Of a DNA stretch of 64,000 bases, positions 7,975-16,888 are shown one piece after another. Positions within the stretch are counted from its first letter, which is position 1. Every line of letters starts with the position of its first letter. The notes beneath the pieces are model-generated. The model was not told where the DNA came from, did not search any database, and worked only from the letters and a program-made list of their open reading frames with translations. This DNA comes from Agrococcus sp. HG114. Its GTDB lineage: Bacteria > Actinomycetota > Actinomycetes > Actinomycetales > Microbacteriaceae. The DNA lies in contig NZ_JANQCH010000001.1 of assembly GCF_024723325.1 (NCBI RefSeq), positions 62,001-126,000 of the forward strand, read 5' to 3'. Position numbers and translations under genes: made by a program.

Positions 7975-9189
7975 TCAGGCGGCGACGGAAGCCGCCGTCC
8001 GCTCGAACGCGAGACCCAGCCGCCGCGCGCCCTCGGCGAGCCGCTCGGGCGTCTCGAACGAGAAGGCGAGGCGCAGCTCGCGCGCGCCCTCGCCAGGCGC
8101 GCAGAACGAGGCGCCCGGCACGAAGACGACGTGCTCGTCGATCGCCGCGTCGAGCAGCGCGTGCGTCGTCCAGCCCTCGGGCAGCGTCAGCCAGGTGAAG
8201 AAGCCGCCGGTCGGCTCGGTGAGCTCCGAGCCGGCGGGCAGCAGCGGCACGAGCGCCTGCCGCAGCGCGGTTGCGCGCTCGCGGTAGACGGCGGCCGCGT
8301 TCGCGATGATGCCGCGGAAGTCGTGGTGCGCGACGTAGTCTGCGGCGAGCGCCTGGCTGAGCGGCGACGGGCAGATGACCGTCGACTCCGACGCGAGCTG
8401 CAGCGGGCGCCGCATCCACCCGGGCGCCGCCGCCCAGCCGACCCTGAGGCCCGGCGCGAGCACCTTCGAGAACGAGCCGAGGTAGACGACGTGCTCAGGG
8501 TCGAGCTCGTGCAGCGACGTGAGCCGCCGCGGCTCGAACGCGAGCATGCCGTACGGGTTGTCCTCGACGATCGGGATGCCCGCCTCGCGGCAGATCTCGA
8601 CGATCGCGGGGCGCCGCGACTCGGCGAGCGTCACGCCGCGCGGGTTCTGGAAGTTCGGGATCGTGTAGAGCATCCGCGGGCGCCGGCCCTCGCCGGCCAG
8701 GTGGCGGATGCGCTCCCGCAGCGCCTCGGGCACGAGGCCGTCGGCGTCCATCGGCACGTGCTCGACGCGCAGGCCCGCGCCGCCGAAGACGCCGAGCGCG
8801 CCGACGTACGTCGGGTCCTCGACGAGGATCGTGTCGCCCTGCTCGCACAGCAGCTTCGTCACGATGTCGAGCGCCATCTGCGACCCCGCGGTCACCTGGA
8901 TGCCCGCGGCGTCCGCGTGCACGTGCTCGGCCGCCATCAGCTCGACGATCGACTCGCGCAGCCCCCCGGAGCCGTTGCCCGCGCCGTACTGGAGCACCTC
9001 GTGGCCGCGGTCGCGGATGAGGCGGGCGGATGCGTCGGCGAGCCACTCGAGCGGAGCCAAGGTGAGGTCGGGGTTGCCGCCCGCGAGCGAGATGACGCCC
9101 GGGCGCATCGAGGCCTCCCAGACGTCGCGGACCGGGGAGGGGAGGAAGCCGTGGGAGCGGGTGGTGAGGTAGGGGTGGGGGGTCAGCAC
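7975..9189 (-). CDS. PLP-dependent class I/II aminotransferase, 2-aminoadipate/MocR-domain-like subgroup
   Basis: 404 aa from a GTG with AGGAG 8 nt upstream. The fold-type I landmarks are present: ISLAGGNPDL near the N-terminus, GSQMALD, VEDPTYVG, NFQNPRGVT, EDNPYGML and the PLP-lysine segment SFSKVLAPGLRVGW. The order and wording match the LysN/KAT II-like multi-substrate aminotransferases that move amino groups between amino acids and 2-oxo acids. It lies just downstream of, and co-directional with, the amino-acid operon, separated by a hairpin repeat. It could supply the 2-oxo acid for the ThDP decarboxylase there; that link is inferred. Confidence 0.82.
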   Translation of the reverse strand: MLTPHPYLTTRSHGFLPSPVRDVWEASMRPGVISLAGGNPDLTLAPLEWLADASARLIRDRGHEVLQYGAGNGSGGLRESIVELMAAEHVHADAAGIQVTAGSQMALDIVTKLLCEQGDTILVEDPTYVGALGVFGGAGLRVEHVPMDADGLVPEALRERIRHLAGEGRRPRMLYTIPNFQNPRGVTLAESRRPAIVEICREAGIPIVEDNPYGMLAFEPRRLTSLHELDPEHVVYLGSFSKVLAPGLRVGWAAAPGWMRRPLQLASESTVICPSPLSQALAADYVAHHDFRGIIANAAAVYRERATALRQALVPLLPAGSELTEPTGGFFTWLTLPEGWTTHALLDAAIDEHVVFVPGASFCAPGEGARELRLAFSFETPERLAEGARRLGLAFERTAASVAA

Positions 9190-9220
9190 CGCGGGGGCTC
9201 CTTTGCCTGGGGTGAGGTGT

Positions 9221-9259
9221 TTGGTCTCGATACGCCGCCTTCGGCGGCTACTCGACCAA
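9221..9259. repeat. Intergenic hairpin repeat, Microbacteriaceae-type, copy 1
   Basis: A 39-bp imperfect palindrome: outer arms TTGGTCTCGA and CTCGACCAA, inner perfect stem GCCGCC-TTC-GGCGGC. A 17-bp exact copy of its right end (GGCTACTCGACCAACGG, 9246-9262) recurs at 9286-9302, next to the stop of the M20 gene. A degenerate relative is at 33025-33062. It lies between two co-directional genes and may act as an mRNA stabiliser or terminator. Confidence 0.7.
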
Positions 9260-9285
9260 CGGAGGTGGGGGCGGGGTGGGGCCGT

Positions 9286-9302
9286 GGCTACTCGACCAAC
9301 GG
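9286..9302. repeat. Half-copy of the hairpin repeat
   Basis: GGCTACTCGACCAACGG exactly repeats positions 9246-9262, the right half of the adjacent hairpin element, without its left half. It indicates partial duplication of the element. Confidence 0.7.
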
Positions 9303-9307
9303 GCGAG

Positions 9308-10873
9308 TCATGAGGTCGGCCAGGGGAGGTCGATGGGGGCCTCGAAGTCGCGCGGGAGGAGCGGGGGCATCGGGTCGGCGGCCGTGCGCTCGTCGAACTC
9401 GGCGCGCGCGGCCGCGAGCTCGTCGGGCGACGTGAGCAGGCGCAGGAGGGTGCCCGCGATCGTCTTGCCGGCCGTCTCGATCGTCGGGTCGATCGTCGCC
9501 GGGATGCCGCCCATCGCGTTCATCGTCCACGCCGGGTACGGCGCCGCCGCATCCGGCTTGAGCGCCGGGCGCGAGACGTAGAAGCGCACGGTCGGCGCGT
9601 AGTGCGTCATCTCGACGTAGTCGTCGCTCGTCCAGTTGCGCTGCCACGCGGGCATCATCTCGCGCAGCTTCGCCTCCGCGTCCTGCGGCGTGATGAGCTG
9701 CTCGCACTCGTCGAGGAACGGCCGCTCCATCGGCTCGATGCCGAGCTCCCGTTGGATCTCCTGGGCGACCTGCACCGCATCCGCCCCGTACGACGGCGCG
9801 CCGACCGCCGAGAGCTCGTCGAACAGCGCCGCCGAGAGCACGTGGTTCGTGCGGCCGGGCCGCGAGCGCGCGACCCACGTCTCCTCGACCGTGCAGTGCG
9901 CCATCGTCGCGGCCGCCGCGGCGTTGCGGTCGAGCGCCGCGAGGATCGACTCCGCCATCGCGATGTCGGGCGTGCGCCACGAGAACTGGATGCGCGCCGA
10001 CCGGGCCGGCAGGTTGTCGGCCGTCGCCTGCCCATCGGTCAGGATCGCATCCGTCAACGACCAGCCGCCGGTCGCCGGCAGGATCGCGTCCTGCATCGCG
10101 CGCGACGCCGTGTACATCTGCGTGAGCGCGAGGTTCGCGCCCGGGGCGCGGGCCGCCGAGTGCGAGGCGGGGATCGGCGAGTCGCCGTGCCCGCGCTGCC
10201 ACGTCTCGGGCTCCTCGCACAGGAACGTGTAGACCTTCGAGTAGTAGGCGCCGCACTGCGTGTCCCACCGCGCCGTGTTGCACAGCGGCAGCATGTAGAA
10301 GGGGTGGAACGAGACGATCGCGTCGACCCCGTCGTAGTAGCCGCGCAGCCCGTGCACGACCTTCGAGCCGTGCATCTTCTCGGCCGGCTCGCCGGTGTAG
10401 CGCAGCGTGCCGGCGATGCCGTGCTCGCGCATCGCGTGCTGCGTCGCGAGCACCCCGGCGAGCGTCGAGATGCCGAGCGCCGAGTGCGGGTCGGTGTGCC
10501 CGCCCGAGAACCGGCTCGAGCCCTCGCGCGGCTGCTGGTGCGTCACCGGCGCCTGCGAGTTGCCGGGCACCGCGTCGTACTCGGCGTAGCTCAGCAGGGC
10601 CGGCCCGTCGCCGTTCGACCACGTCGCCGAGAACGCGGTCGGCATGCCAGCCGAGCCCTCCTCGACCTCGAAGCCGTGCTCGCGCAGCTTCGCCACGTAC
10701 CAGGCGACCGAGCGGTACTCGCGCCAGGCGGGCTCGCCGTAGCCGAAGATCTCGCTGTGCCAGGCCGAGAGCTCGGCCATGTGCTCGTCGATCCAGGCGC
10801 GGGCCGTGGCCTTCGCGGCCTCCGAGAGGTCGGCGGATGCGGCGGTCGTCGTCGCGGTGTCGGTCATGGTCAT
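9308..10873 (-). CDS. M20-family amidohydrolase (AbgB-like)
   Basis: 521 aa, in the range of the M20 aminoacylase / p-aminobenzoyl-glutamate hydrolase B group. Metal-site motifs are visible: YAEYDAVPG, GGHTDPHSALG with its metal His, TGEPAEKMHGSK with the catalytic Glu region, and a dimerisation domain in the middle with NLALTQMYTA. Such enzymes cut an amide bond of N-acyl or N-aryl amino acids. It starts with an ATGA overlap with the upstream ThDP gene, so it is the last gene of the amino-acid ABC operon. An ATG two codons later is an alternative start. Two amidohydrolases in one operon suggest an amide-linked substrate. Confidence 0.82.
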   Translation of the reverse strand: MTMTDTATTTAASADLSEAAKATARAWIDEHMAELSAWHSEIFGYGEPAWREYRSVAWYVAKLREHGFEVEEGSAGMPTAFSATWSNGDGPALLSYAEYDAVPGNSQAPVTHQQPREGSSRFSGGHTDPHSALGISTLAGVLATQHAMREHGIAGTLRYTGEPAEKMHGSKVVHGLRGYYDGVDAIVSFHPFYMLPLCNTARWDTQCGAYYSKVYTFLCEEPETWQRGHGDSPIPASHSAARAPGANLALTQMYTASRAMQDAILPATGGWSLTDAILTDGQATADNLPARSARIQFSWRTPDIAMAESILAALDRNAAAAATMAHCTVEETWVARSRPGRTNHVLSAALFDELSAVGAPSYGADAVQVAQEIQRELGIEPMERPFLDECEQLITPQDAEAKLREMMPAWQRNWTSDDYVEMTHYAPTVRFYVSRPALKPDAAAPYPAWTMNAMGGIPATIDPTIETAGKTIAGTLLRLLTSPDELAAARAEFDERTAADPMPPLLPRDFEAPIDLPWPTS

Positions 10874-12486
10874 GCTCCGAAGATCTGCAGGGGGATGTGG
10901 ACGAGGCTCACGCCGGGCTCGGCGATCGCGGCCGCGACGGCGGCGGGCACGGCGGATGCGTCGTCGACGCGGGTGCCGGAGGCCCCGAAGGCGCGGGCCA
11001 GCAGGGCCCAGTCGGGCTGGTGCAGGCGCACGCCGATCGGGTCGATGCCGCGGTCGGCCTCATTCTGCTCGATCTCGCCGTAGCCGCCGTTGTCGACGAC
11101 CACGACCGCGAGGTCGAGCTGCTGCTCGACGGCGGTCGCGAGCTCCTGCACGCTGAACATGAGCGCGCCGTCGCCCGTGACGACGACGACCGGGTCCTCC
11201 GGGGTCGCGATCTTCGAGCCGATCGCGGCGGGCAGGCCGTAGCCGAGCGTCGCGTACGCGGGCATGTAGGGCATCGACGCGGGGGCGTTCTGCCGCACCG
11301 CGCTCGTCATGCCGTAGTAGGTGATCTGCGACGAGTCGCCCGCGACGACCGCGGAGCGCGGGATGCCGCTCGCGATCGCCTCGGCGGCGGCCATCTCGCG
11401 CGGCGCGAACGCGCGGGCGGCCTCGACGAGCGCGGCGCGCACCTCGTCGAGCCCCTGCGGGTCGGCCGGCGCGCGGTCGACGCGGGCGGCGAGCGCGGTG
11501 ACGGCCGAGCGCGCGTCGCCGTGCAGGCGAATCGTGGCCGGGAGGTTCTTGTCGAGCTGCGCCTCGTCGATGTCGACGCGGATCACGGCGCCCGCGGGCC
11601 GCAGCTCGTTGCCCCACAGCTCCGCCTCCCCGAGCTTCGAGCCGACGACGAGCAGCGCATCCGCCCCGTTCACCACCTCGGCGGCGGGCGCGAGCCGCAG
11701 CTCGCTGCCGAGCGAGAGCGGGTGCGACTCGGGCACCGCGCCCTTGCCGTTGAGCGTCGTGAGCACGATCGCACCGAGCCGCTCGGCGAGCGCGGTGAGC
11801 GCCGCGCCCACGCGCACCGCTCCCCCGCCCGCGATGATCACCGGGCGCTCGGCGCCCTGCAGCGCCGCGGCCGCGGCGTCGAGGGCCGCCTCGTCCGTCA
11901 CCTCGGGCGCGGCCGCCTCGCGCGGCGCGAGCAGCGCGTCGTCGATCGCCGTCTCGGCCTCGAGCACGTCGAGCGGCACCTCGACGTGCACGGGGCGCGG
12001 GCGCCCGGAGCGGAACAGCGCGAACGCGTCGTGCACCGCCTCGACCGCCTCCTCCGCCGAGCGCACGCGCCGGCTCCACAGCAGGATCGCGGCGGCAGCC
12101 GCCGACTGGTCCTTCGTCTCGTGCAGCGCCCCGCGGTCGGCGAACTCGTCGCCGATCGCGACGCCGGGCGAGAGCACGATCATCGGCCGCGACTCCGCGA
12201 AGGCCGTGCCGCCCGCCGAGAGCGCGTTCAGCAGGCCCGGCCCGCTCGTCGTGATCACGACGCCCGGGGTGATCGGCCCGCGCGCCGAGCGGCGCTGCGC
12301 CCACGCATCCGCCGCGTACCCGGCGCCCTGCTCGTGCCGGCTCGTGACCGCGCGGATGCCGAGCGCCGGCAGGTGCCGGTAGAGCTCGAGGTTGTGCGTG
12401 CCGGGGATGCCGAAGACCGTGTCGACGCCGTAGCCGGCGATCGTCTGCAGCACGGCCCAGCCGGCGTTGCGGCGCGCCTCGGTCAT
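10870..12486 (-). CDS. Thiamine-diphosphate enzyme, 2-ketoarginine (5-guanidino-2-oxopentanoate) decarboxylase-like
   Basis: 538 aa from the ATG at 12486, which overlaps the upstream stop as ATGA. The N-terminal pyrimidine-binding domain has FGIPGTHNLELYRHLP and RHEQGAGYAADAW with the catalytic Glu. The middle domain has AGGGAVRVGAAL. The C-terminal ThDP motif GDGALMFS...DNGGYGEI is complete. The wording is close to AruI-type 2-oxo-acid decarboxylases and to acetolactate-synthase-like proteins. No FAD-specific acetolactate synthase context (ilvN) is nearby. In the operon it would decarboxylate a 2-oxo acid derived from an imported amino acid. The exact substrate is inferred. Confidence 0.78.
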   Translation of the reverse strand: MTEARRNAGWAVLQTIAGYGVDTVFGIPGTHNLELYRHLPALGIRAVTSRHEQGAGYAADAWAQRRSARGPITPGVVITTSGPGLLNALSAGGTAFAESRPMIVLSPGVAIGDEFADRGALHETKDQSAAAAAILLWSRRVRSAEEAVEAVHDAFALFRSGRPRPVHVEVPLDVLEAETAIDDALLAPREAAAPEVTDEAALDAAAAALQGAERPVIIAGGGAVRVGAALTALAERLGAIVLTTLNGKGAVPESHPLSLGSELRLAPAAEVVNGADALLVVGSKLGEAELWGNELRPAGAVIRVDIDEAQLDKNLPATIRLHGDARSAVTALAARVDRAPADPQGLDEVRAALVEAARAFAPREMAAAEAIASGIPRSAVVAGDSSQITYYGMTSAVRQNAPASMPYMPAYATLGYGLPAAIGSKIATPEDPVVVVTGDGALMFSVQELATAVEQQLDLAVVVVDNGGYGEIEQNEADRGIDPIGVRLHQPDWALLARAFGASGTRVDDASAVPAAVAAAIAEPGVSLVHIPLQIFGA

Positions 12487-14273
12487 CGTGCTGCCTCGAG
12501 GTGTGCGGTGGCGGATGCGTCGGCCTGCGCCGCGCGGTCGGCCTGCGCGCCGTCGTCGGTCGCGCCGCGCTCCGCGGCGGCGCCGTCGGCGTGGTCGGCC
12601 TCGGCGCGGTGCACCTCGACGCCCCCGACCCACGTCGCGCGCACGCCGATGCCGGCGATCTCGTCGACGGGCGTCGCGACCGGATCGGCCGCGAGCACCG
12701 CGAAGTCAGCGGCCTTGCCCACCTCGAGCGAGCCGAGGTCGCGCTCGCGCCCGATCGCGCGGGCCGCGTGGATCGTGTGCGCACGCAGCGCGAGCTCGAC
12801 GTCGATCGCGAGGTCGTCGCCGCCGAGCTGCACGCCGCGCCGCGTGATGCGCGACGCGGCCGCCTGCACGGCCTCGAGCGGCCTCGGGTCCGCCACCGGC
12901 GCATCCGACGAGATCACGAGCGGCAGCCCGGCCCGCTCGAACTCGCCGAGCGGGTTGAAGCGCTCCCCCGGCGTGCCGATCGCGCGCGTGACGCCCTCGC
13001 CCCAGTTGAAGTGGTGCTGCGGCTGGTTCACGGGGATGATGCCGGCCGCGGCCATGCGCTCGATCTGCTCGGGCGTCGGGAGCCCGCAGTGCTCGATGCG
13101 GTGGCGCGCGTCGGGGTCGGGGCGCTCGGCGAGCGCCGCCTCGAGCCCCGAGAGCACCATCTCGATCGCGTCGGGCGACTGCGAGTGCGTCGCCGTCTGC
13201 AGGCCCACCGCGTGCGCGCGGGAGACGAGCGAGCGGTACTCCTCGGGGTCGTGGTACAGCTGCCCGGTGCGGCACGGGTCGTCGAGGTAGCCGTCGGGGA
13301 ACCAGGCGGTCTCGCCGCCGAGCGTGCCGTCGGCGTAGAGCTTGATGCCCTGGATCGCCAGGCGCGCGTCGCCGAGCGGGCCGTGCACGCCCATCTCGAT
13401 CGCCGCGTCGAGCAGGTGCGAGAGCAGGTAGGCCGCGACCCGCATCCTGAGGCCGCCGCGCTCGGCGAGCCGCAGGTAGGTGTCGAGCTCGCGCTTCGAG
13501 ACCTGCGCGTCGCCGATCGTCGTGACGCCGCCCGCGAGGAACTGCGCCTGCGCGCCCTCGAGCTGCCGCACGAGCTCCGCCGGCTCGTCGCCGAGGTGGA
13601 AGTTCGGCCCGTGGTGCCCGATCTTCACGCCGTGCAGGCCCGTGAGCACGTTGCACGCCGCATCCGACAGCTCGCCCGTGAGCTCGCCGTCGGCGTCGCG
13701 GAAGAACTCGCCGCCCTCCGGGTTCGGGGTGTCGCGGGTGACGCCGTTGTGCTCGAGCGTCCACGAGTTGACGACGCCGCCGTGGCCCGAGGCGTTCATG
13801 AGGTATACCTCGCGGTCGGTCGCGACCCGGTCGAGCTCGAAGCGCGTCGGGTGGCGGCGCTCGGCGAGGTTGCGCTGCTCGTAGCCGTAGCCGCGCACGG
13901 GCGCGCCGGCGGGGAGCCGGTCGGCGGCCTCGCGCAGGAGGGCGATGATGCCGGGGATGTCGCGCGCCTTGTCGGGCCCGCAGTCGACCCACGTGCTCAG
14001 CTGCCCGAGCATGAGCGGATGCGCGTGGGCGTCGACGAAGCCGGGCACGACCGTGGCGTCCCCCAGGTCGACGCGCTCGACGTGCGGCAGCGCCGCGGCG
14101 GCGCGCTCGACGTCGGCGACCTCGCCGATCGCGGCGATGCGGCCGTCGATGACGAGCATCGCGGCGGCGACGGCAGCGCTGCCGTCGGCCGCGCTCGCCA
14201 TGGTGCGGATGCGCTCGGCGGTGATGAGCAGCGGGTGCTCGTTGCGGGCCTCAGGCGCGGGCAGGTGACGCAT
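12483..14273 (-). CDS. Amidohydrolase family 3 (YtcJ-like) metal-dependent hydrolase
   Basis: 596 aa from the ATG at 14273; the start overlaps the upstream dehydrogenase by 23 nt, and later starts cannot be excluded. The N-terminal composite domain (LLITAERIRTM...VIDGRIAAIG) leads into VVPGFVDAHAHPLMLG, which carries the HxH metal motif. KLYADGTLGGETAWF, TATHSQSPDA and the RIEHCGLPTPEQ motif follow, as in the YtcJ/N-substituted-formamide deformylase group. A Glu/Ala-rich C-terminal tail of ~45 residues extends past the usual end. It likely hydrolyses a C-N bond in the operon's substrate. Confidence 0.8.
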   Translation of the reverse strand: MRHLPAPEARNEHPLLITAERIRTMASAADGSAAVAAAMLVIDGRIAAIGEVADVERAAAALPHVERVDLGDATVVPGFVDAHAHPLMLGQLSTWVDCGPDKARDIPGIIALLREAADRLPAGAPVRGYGYEQRNLAERRHPTRFELDRVATDREVYLMNASGHGGVVNSWTLEHNGVTRDTPNPEGGEFFRDADGELTGELSDAACNVLTGLHGVKIGHHGPNFHLGDEPAELVRQLEGAQAQFLAGGVTTIGDAQVSKRELDTYLRLAERGGLRMRVAAYLLSHLLDAAIEMGVHGPLGDARLAIQGIKLYADGTLGGETAWFPDGYLDDPCRTGQLYHDPEEYRSLVSRAHAVGLQTATHSQSPDAIEMVLSGLEAALAERPDPDARHRIEHCGLPTPEQIERMAAAGIIPVNQPQHHFNWGEGVTRAIGTPGERFNPLGEFERAGLPLVISSDAPVADPRPLEAVQAAASRITRRGVQLGGDDLAIDVELALRAHTIHAARAIGRERDLGSLEVGKAADFAVLAADPVATPVDEIAGIGVRATWVGGVEVHRAEADHADGAAAERGATDDGAQADRAAQADASATAHLEAAR

Positions 14274-15261
14274 CTGCGGTCTTCCTCTGCGGAGTCGGGG
14301 TGTTGACGGGGGTGGCGGGCCGGCCGGTGCGGAGGAACGCGAGCGCGTTCTCGGCCTGCAGCCGCACGTAGTCGGCCATCGACGCATCCGACAGGAACGC
14401 CGAGTGCGGGGTGACGATGACCCGCGGATGCGCGACGAGCGGGTCGTCGGCGCGCGGCGGCTCGGTGGCGAGCACGTCGAGCGCCGCGCCGGCGAGGTGA
14501 CCGGTCTCGAGGGCGTCGAGGAGGGCCGCCTCGTCGATGAGCGCGCCGCGGCTCACGTTGACGACCGTCGCGCCGCGCGGCATGCGCGCGATGCGCTCGG
14601 CGCCGAGCCAGCCGGCGGTCTCGGCCGTGAGCGGCAGGTGCAGCGAGAGCACGTCCGCGGACTCGAGCGCCTCGTCGGCGCTCATCCGCTCGATGCCGGG
14701 CGTCTCGCCCGCGTAGGGGTCGTAGCCGACGACGCGGCCGAAGGTGGCGGATGCGCGCTCGGCGAGCGCGAGCCCGATGCGGCCGAGGCCGACGAGCCCG
14801 AGCGTCAGCTCGCTCAGCCGGCGCGGCGTGGGGGCGTCGGCGAGGTCCCAGCTGCCGGAGCGCACGGCGGCCGCGTGCGCGACGACGCCGCGGGTGCTCG
14901 CGAGCGCGAGGGCGAGCGCGTGCGTCGCGACCTCCTCGGTCGCCGCGCCCAGCACGTTCGCGACCCAGATGCCGCGCTCGGTCGCCGCATCCACGTCGAC
15001 CATGTCGAAGCCCATCGACGCGGTCGCGACGAGGCCGAGCCGCGGCATCCGCTCGAGCAGCTCGCGGTCGACGCGGCCGTAGCCCGTGAGCAGCACCTCG
15101 GCGTCCGGCGCCGCGCACACGAGCGAGTCGGGACGGTCGTCGCGCGGTCGGACGATGCGGCACCCGGCCGCCTCGAGCATCCGCACCCCGGTCTCGATGT
15201 CGAGCTCGTCGAGGTCGCGCGCGACCGCGACGACGCGGCCCGCCGCGACGTCAGTGGACAT
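14251..15261 (-). CDS. D-isomer-specific 2-hydroxyacid dehydrogenase
   Basis: 336 aa, the family's normal size. The NAD-binding motif GLVGLGRIGLALAERA is at ~154-169. The catalytic triad is in place: Arg in NVSRGALIDE, Glu in LATEPPRADDPL and His in VTPHSAFLSD. The start overlaps the ABC ATPase gene by 11 nt. The family reduces 2-oxo acids to D-2-hydroxy acids, or the reverse, with NAD(P)H. In this operon it could act on the same 2-oxo acid as the ThDP enzyme. Substrate not determined. Confidence 0.83.
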   Translation of the reverse strand: MSTDVAAGRVVAVARDLDELDIETGVRMLEAAGCRIVRPRDDRPDSLVCAAPDAEVLLTGYGRVDRELLERMPRLGLVATASMGFDMVDVDAATERGIWVANVLGAATEEVATHALALALASTRGVVAHAAAVRSGSWDLADAPTPRRLSELTLGLVGLGRIGLALAERASATFGRVVGYDPYAGETPGIERMSADEALESADVLSLHLPLTAETAGWLGAERIARMPRGATVVNVSRGALIDEAALLDALETGHLAGAALDVLATEPPRADDPLVAHPRVIVTPHSAFLSDASMADYVRLQAENALAFLRTGRPATPVNTPTPQRKTADASPARA

Positions 15262-16099
15262 GGCTGAGGAACTTCTTCGTGCGCTCGTGCTGCGGGTCGT
15301 CGAAGAACTGCTCGGGCGGGGCCTGCTCGACGATGACGCCGCCGTCGAAGAGGGTCACCTCGTCGGCCGCGCGGCGGGCGAAGCGCACCTCGTGCGTCAC
15401 GACGATCATCGTCATGCCGTCGTTCGCGAGCTGCTCCATGACCTCGAGCACCTCGCCGACGAGCTCGGGGTCGAGCGCGCTCGTGGGCTCGTCGAAGAGC
15501 ATGACCTTCGGATTGAGCACGAGCGCGCGCGCGATCGCGACGCGCTGCTGCTGGCCGCCCGAGAGCTGCGAGGGGTGATGGTCGGCGCGGTCGGAGAGCC
15601 CGACGCGACCGAGCATCGTGTGGGCGCGCTCGAGGGCCTCGGCGCGGCCCACCTTCTGCACGGCGGTGAGCGCGAGCGCGACGTTCTTCGCGGCGGTCAG
15701 GTGCGGGAAGAGGTTGAACTTCTGGAACACCATGCCGACGTCGCGGCGCTGCACGGCGAGCTGCGCCTCGGGCAGCGCGCGTCCGGCGGCGTTGACGCCG
15801 ATGCGCTTGCCCTCGAGCAGGATCTCGCCCTTGTCGGCCGGCTCGAGCAGCGCCATGAGGCGCAGCATCGTCGACTTGCCCGAGCCCGAGGGGCCGAGCA
15901 CGGCCTTCACCTGGCCCTGGCGCACCTTGAACTCGACGCCCTTCAGCACCTCGTTGCCGTGGTACGCCTTGTGCAGGTCGCGCACCTCGAGGGTGGGGAT
16001 GTCGGTGACCAGCGCGCCCGTGGGCGTGTACTCGGGCTGCGTCGCCTGGGCGTCGGCGGCCTGGGCGTCGGCGGCCTGGGCGTTCGTGTGCTCGTTCAT
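15251..16099 (-). CDS. Polar amino acid ABC transporter, ATP-binding protein
   Basis: 282 aa, ~35 longer than usual because of an N-terminal extension containing tandem AADAQ-like units. Walker A GPSGSGKST, Q-loop FQKFNLFPHL, signature LSGGQQQRVAIARAL, Walker B VMLFDEPTSALDP and the H-loop VTHE are intact, in the GlnQ/HisP style. The start ATG at 16099 overlaps the permease stop (ATGA). Together with the permease and the lipoprotein upstream it forms a complete amino-acid importer. Confidence 0.9.
   Translation of the reverse strand: MNEHTNAQAADAQAADAQATQPEYTPTGALVTDIPTLEVRDLHKAYHGNEVLKGVEFKVRQGQVKAVLGPSGSGKSTMLRLMALLEPADKGEILLEGKRIGVNAAGRALPEAQLAVQRRDVGMVFQKFNLFPHLTAAKNVALALTAVQKVGRAEALERAHTMLGRVGLSDRADHHPSQLSGGQQQRVAIARALVLNPKVMLFDEPTSALDPELVGEVLEVMEQLANDGMTMIVVTHEVRFARRAADEVTLFDGGVIVEQAPPEQFFDDPQHERTKKFLSHVH
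16044..16083. repeat. 15-bp tandem repeat in the ABC ATPase N-terminus
   Basis: GCCTGGGCGTCGGCG occurs twice head-to-tail (16044-16058, 16059-16073), followed by a 10-bp partial third copy. On the coding strand it encodes the repeated Ala-Asp-Ala-Gln-Ala residues near the start of the ATPase. In-frame copy-number change would only alter linker length. Confidence 0.8.
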
Positions 16100-16824
16100 C
16101 GTGCGGCTCCCACCAGCTTGAGTGCGCGGCGCTTCTTCGTCGGCAGCGACGACGCCCAGTGGAAGCGCCGCTCGATCTGCATCTGGATGATCGTGATGAT
16201 GCTGACGATCACGAGGTAGTAGATGATCGCCACGGCGTAGTACTCGGCGTAGCGGAACGTGATGTTGACGCCCACCTGCGCGGTCGTGAGCAGCTCGCGG
16301 AGCGAGATGACCGAGGCGAGCGACGAGTACTTGATGAGGCCGATGAACTCGTTGGTCGTCGGCGGCAGGGCGATGCGGATGGCCTGGGGCACGAGGATCT
16401 TGGACATCACGGAGCCGGGCTTCATGCCGAGCGCGCGGCCCGCGAGCGCCTGGCCCTCGTCGACCGACGAGAGGGAGGAGCGGATGATCTCGGCCATGAA
16501 GGCCGCCTCGACGAGACCGAGGCCGACGGACGCGGCGATGAACGGGTTGTAGCCCCACTCGCGCAGGCCCGGGATGAGCTGCGGCAGCGCGTTCCACATG
16601 ATGAGGAGCACGAGGAGCGCCGGGATCGCCCGGAAGAACCAGATGTACGCGAGCGAGAGCCACTGCGCGACGGCCGACTTCGAGCCGCGCGCGACCGCGA
16701 GGATGAAGCCGATGACGGTCGCAATGATGAGCGACACGACCGCGACGCCGATCGACAGCAGCGCGCCCTGCAGGTAGACGGGGCTGAACAGCTGCGTCAG
16801 GAAGATCTGGAGATCGAATCCCAC
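16096..16824 (-). CDS. Polar amino acid ABC transporter, permease
   Basis: 242 aa from a GTG with AGAGGAG 6 nt upstream. About five hydrophobic segments and the HisM/GlnP hallmark EAAFMAEIIRSSLSSVDEGQALAGRALGMKPG (the EAA loop that contacts the ATPase, ~110-140) are visible. It is a single permease gene, so the membrane unit is probably a homodimer. It is 64 nt downstream of the binding-protein gene and overlaps the ATPase gene by 4 nt. Confidence 0.88.
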   Translation of the reverse strand: MGFDLQIFLTQLFSPVYLQGALLSIGVAVVSLIIATVIGFILAVARGSKSAVAQWLSLAYIWFFRAIPALLVLLIMWNALPQLIPGLREWGYNPFIAASVGLGLVEAAFMAEIIRSSLSSVDEGQALAGRALGMKPGSVMSKILVPQAIRIALPPTTNEFIGLIKYSSLASVISLRELLTTAQVGVNITFRYAEYYAVAIIYYLVIVSIITIIQMQIERRFHWASSLPTKKRRALKLVGAAR

Positions 16825-16888
16825 GATGGGCTCCTCTCGCGTGCCCGGCGGTTCGCCCGCCGGGCACGCTCAGTGGTGGAGGTTCGGA

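Noticed and set aside
7594-9435. 613-codon plus-strand open frame opposite the aminotransferase
   Set aside because: Low-complexity Arg/Asp/Glu/Val translation with no family features, spanning two real genes and a repeat on the other strand.
10837-13290. 817-codon plus-strand open frame opposite the ThDP enzyme and amidohydrolase
   Set aside because: Antisense shadow; no ribosome site, no recognisable motif.
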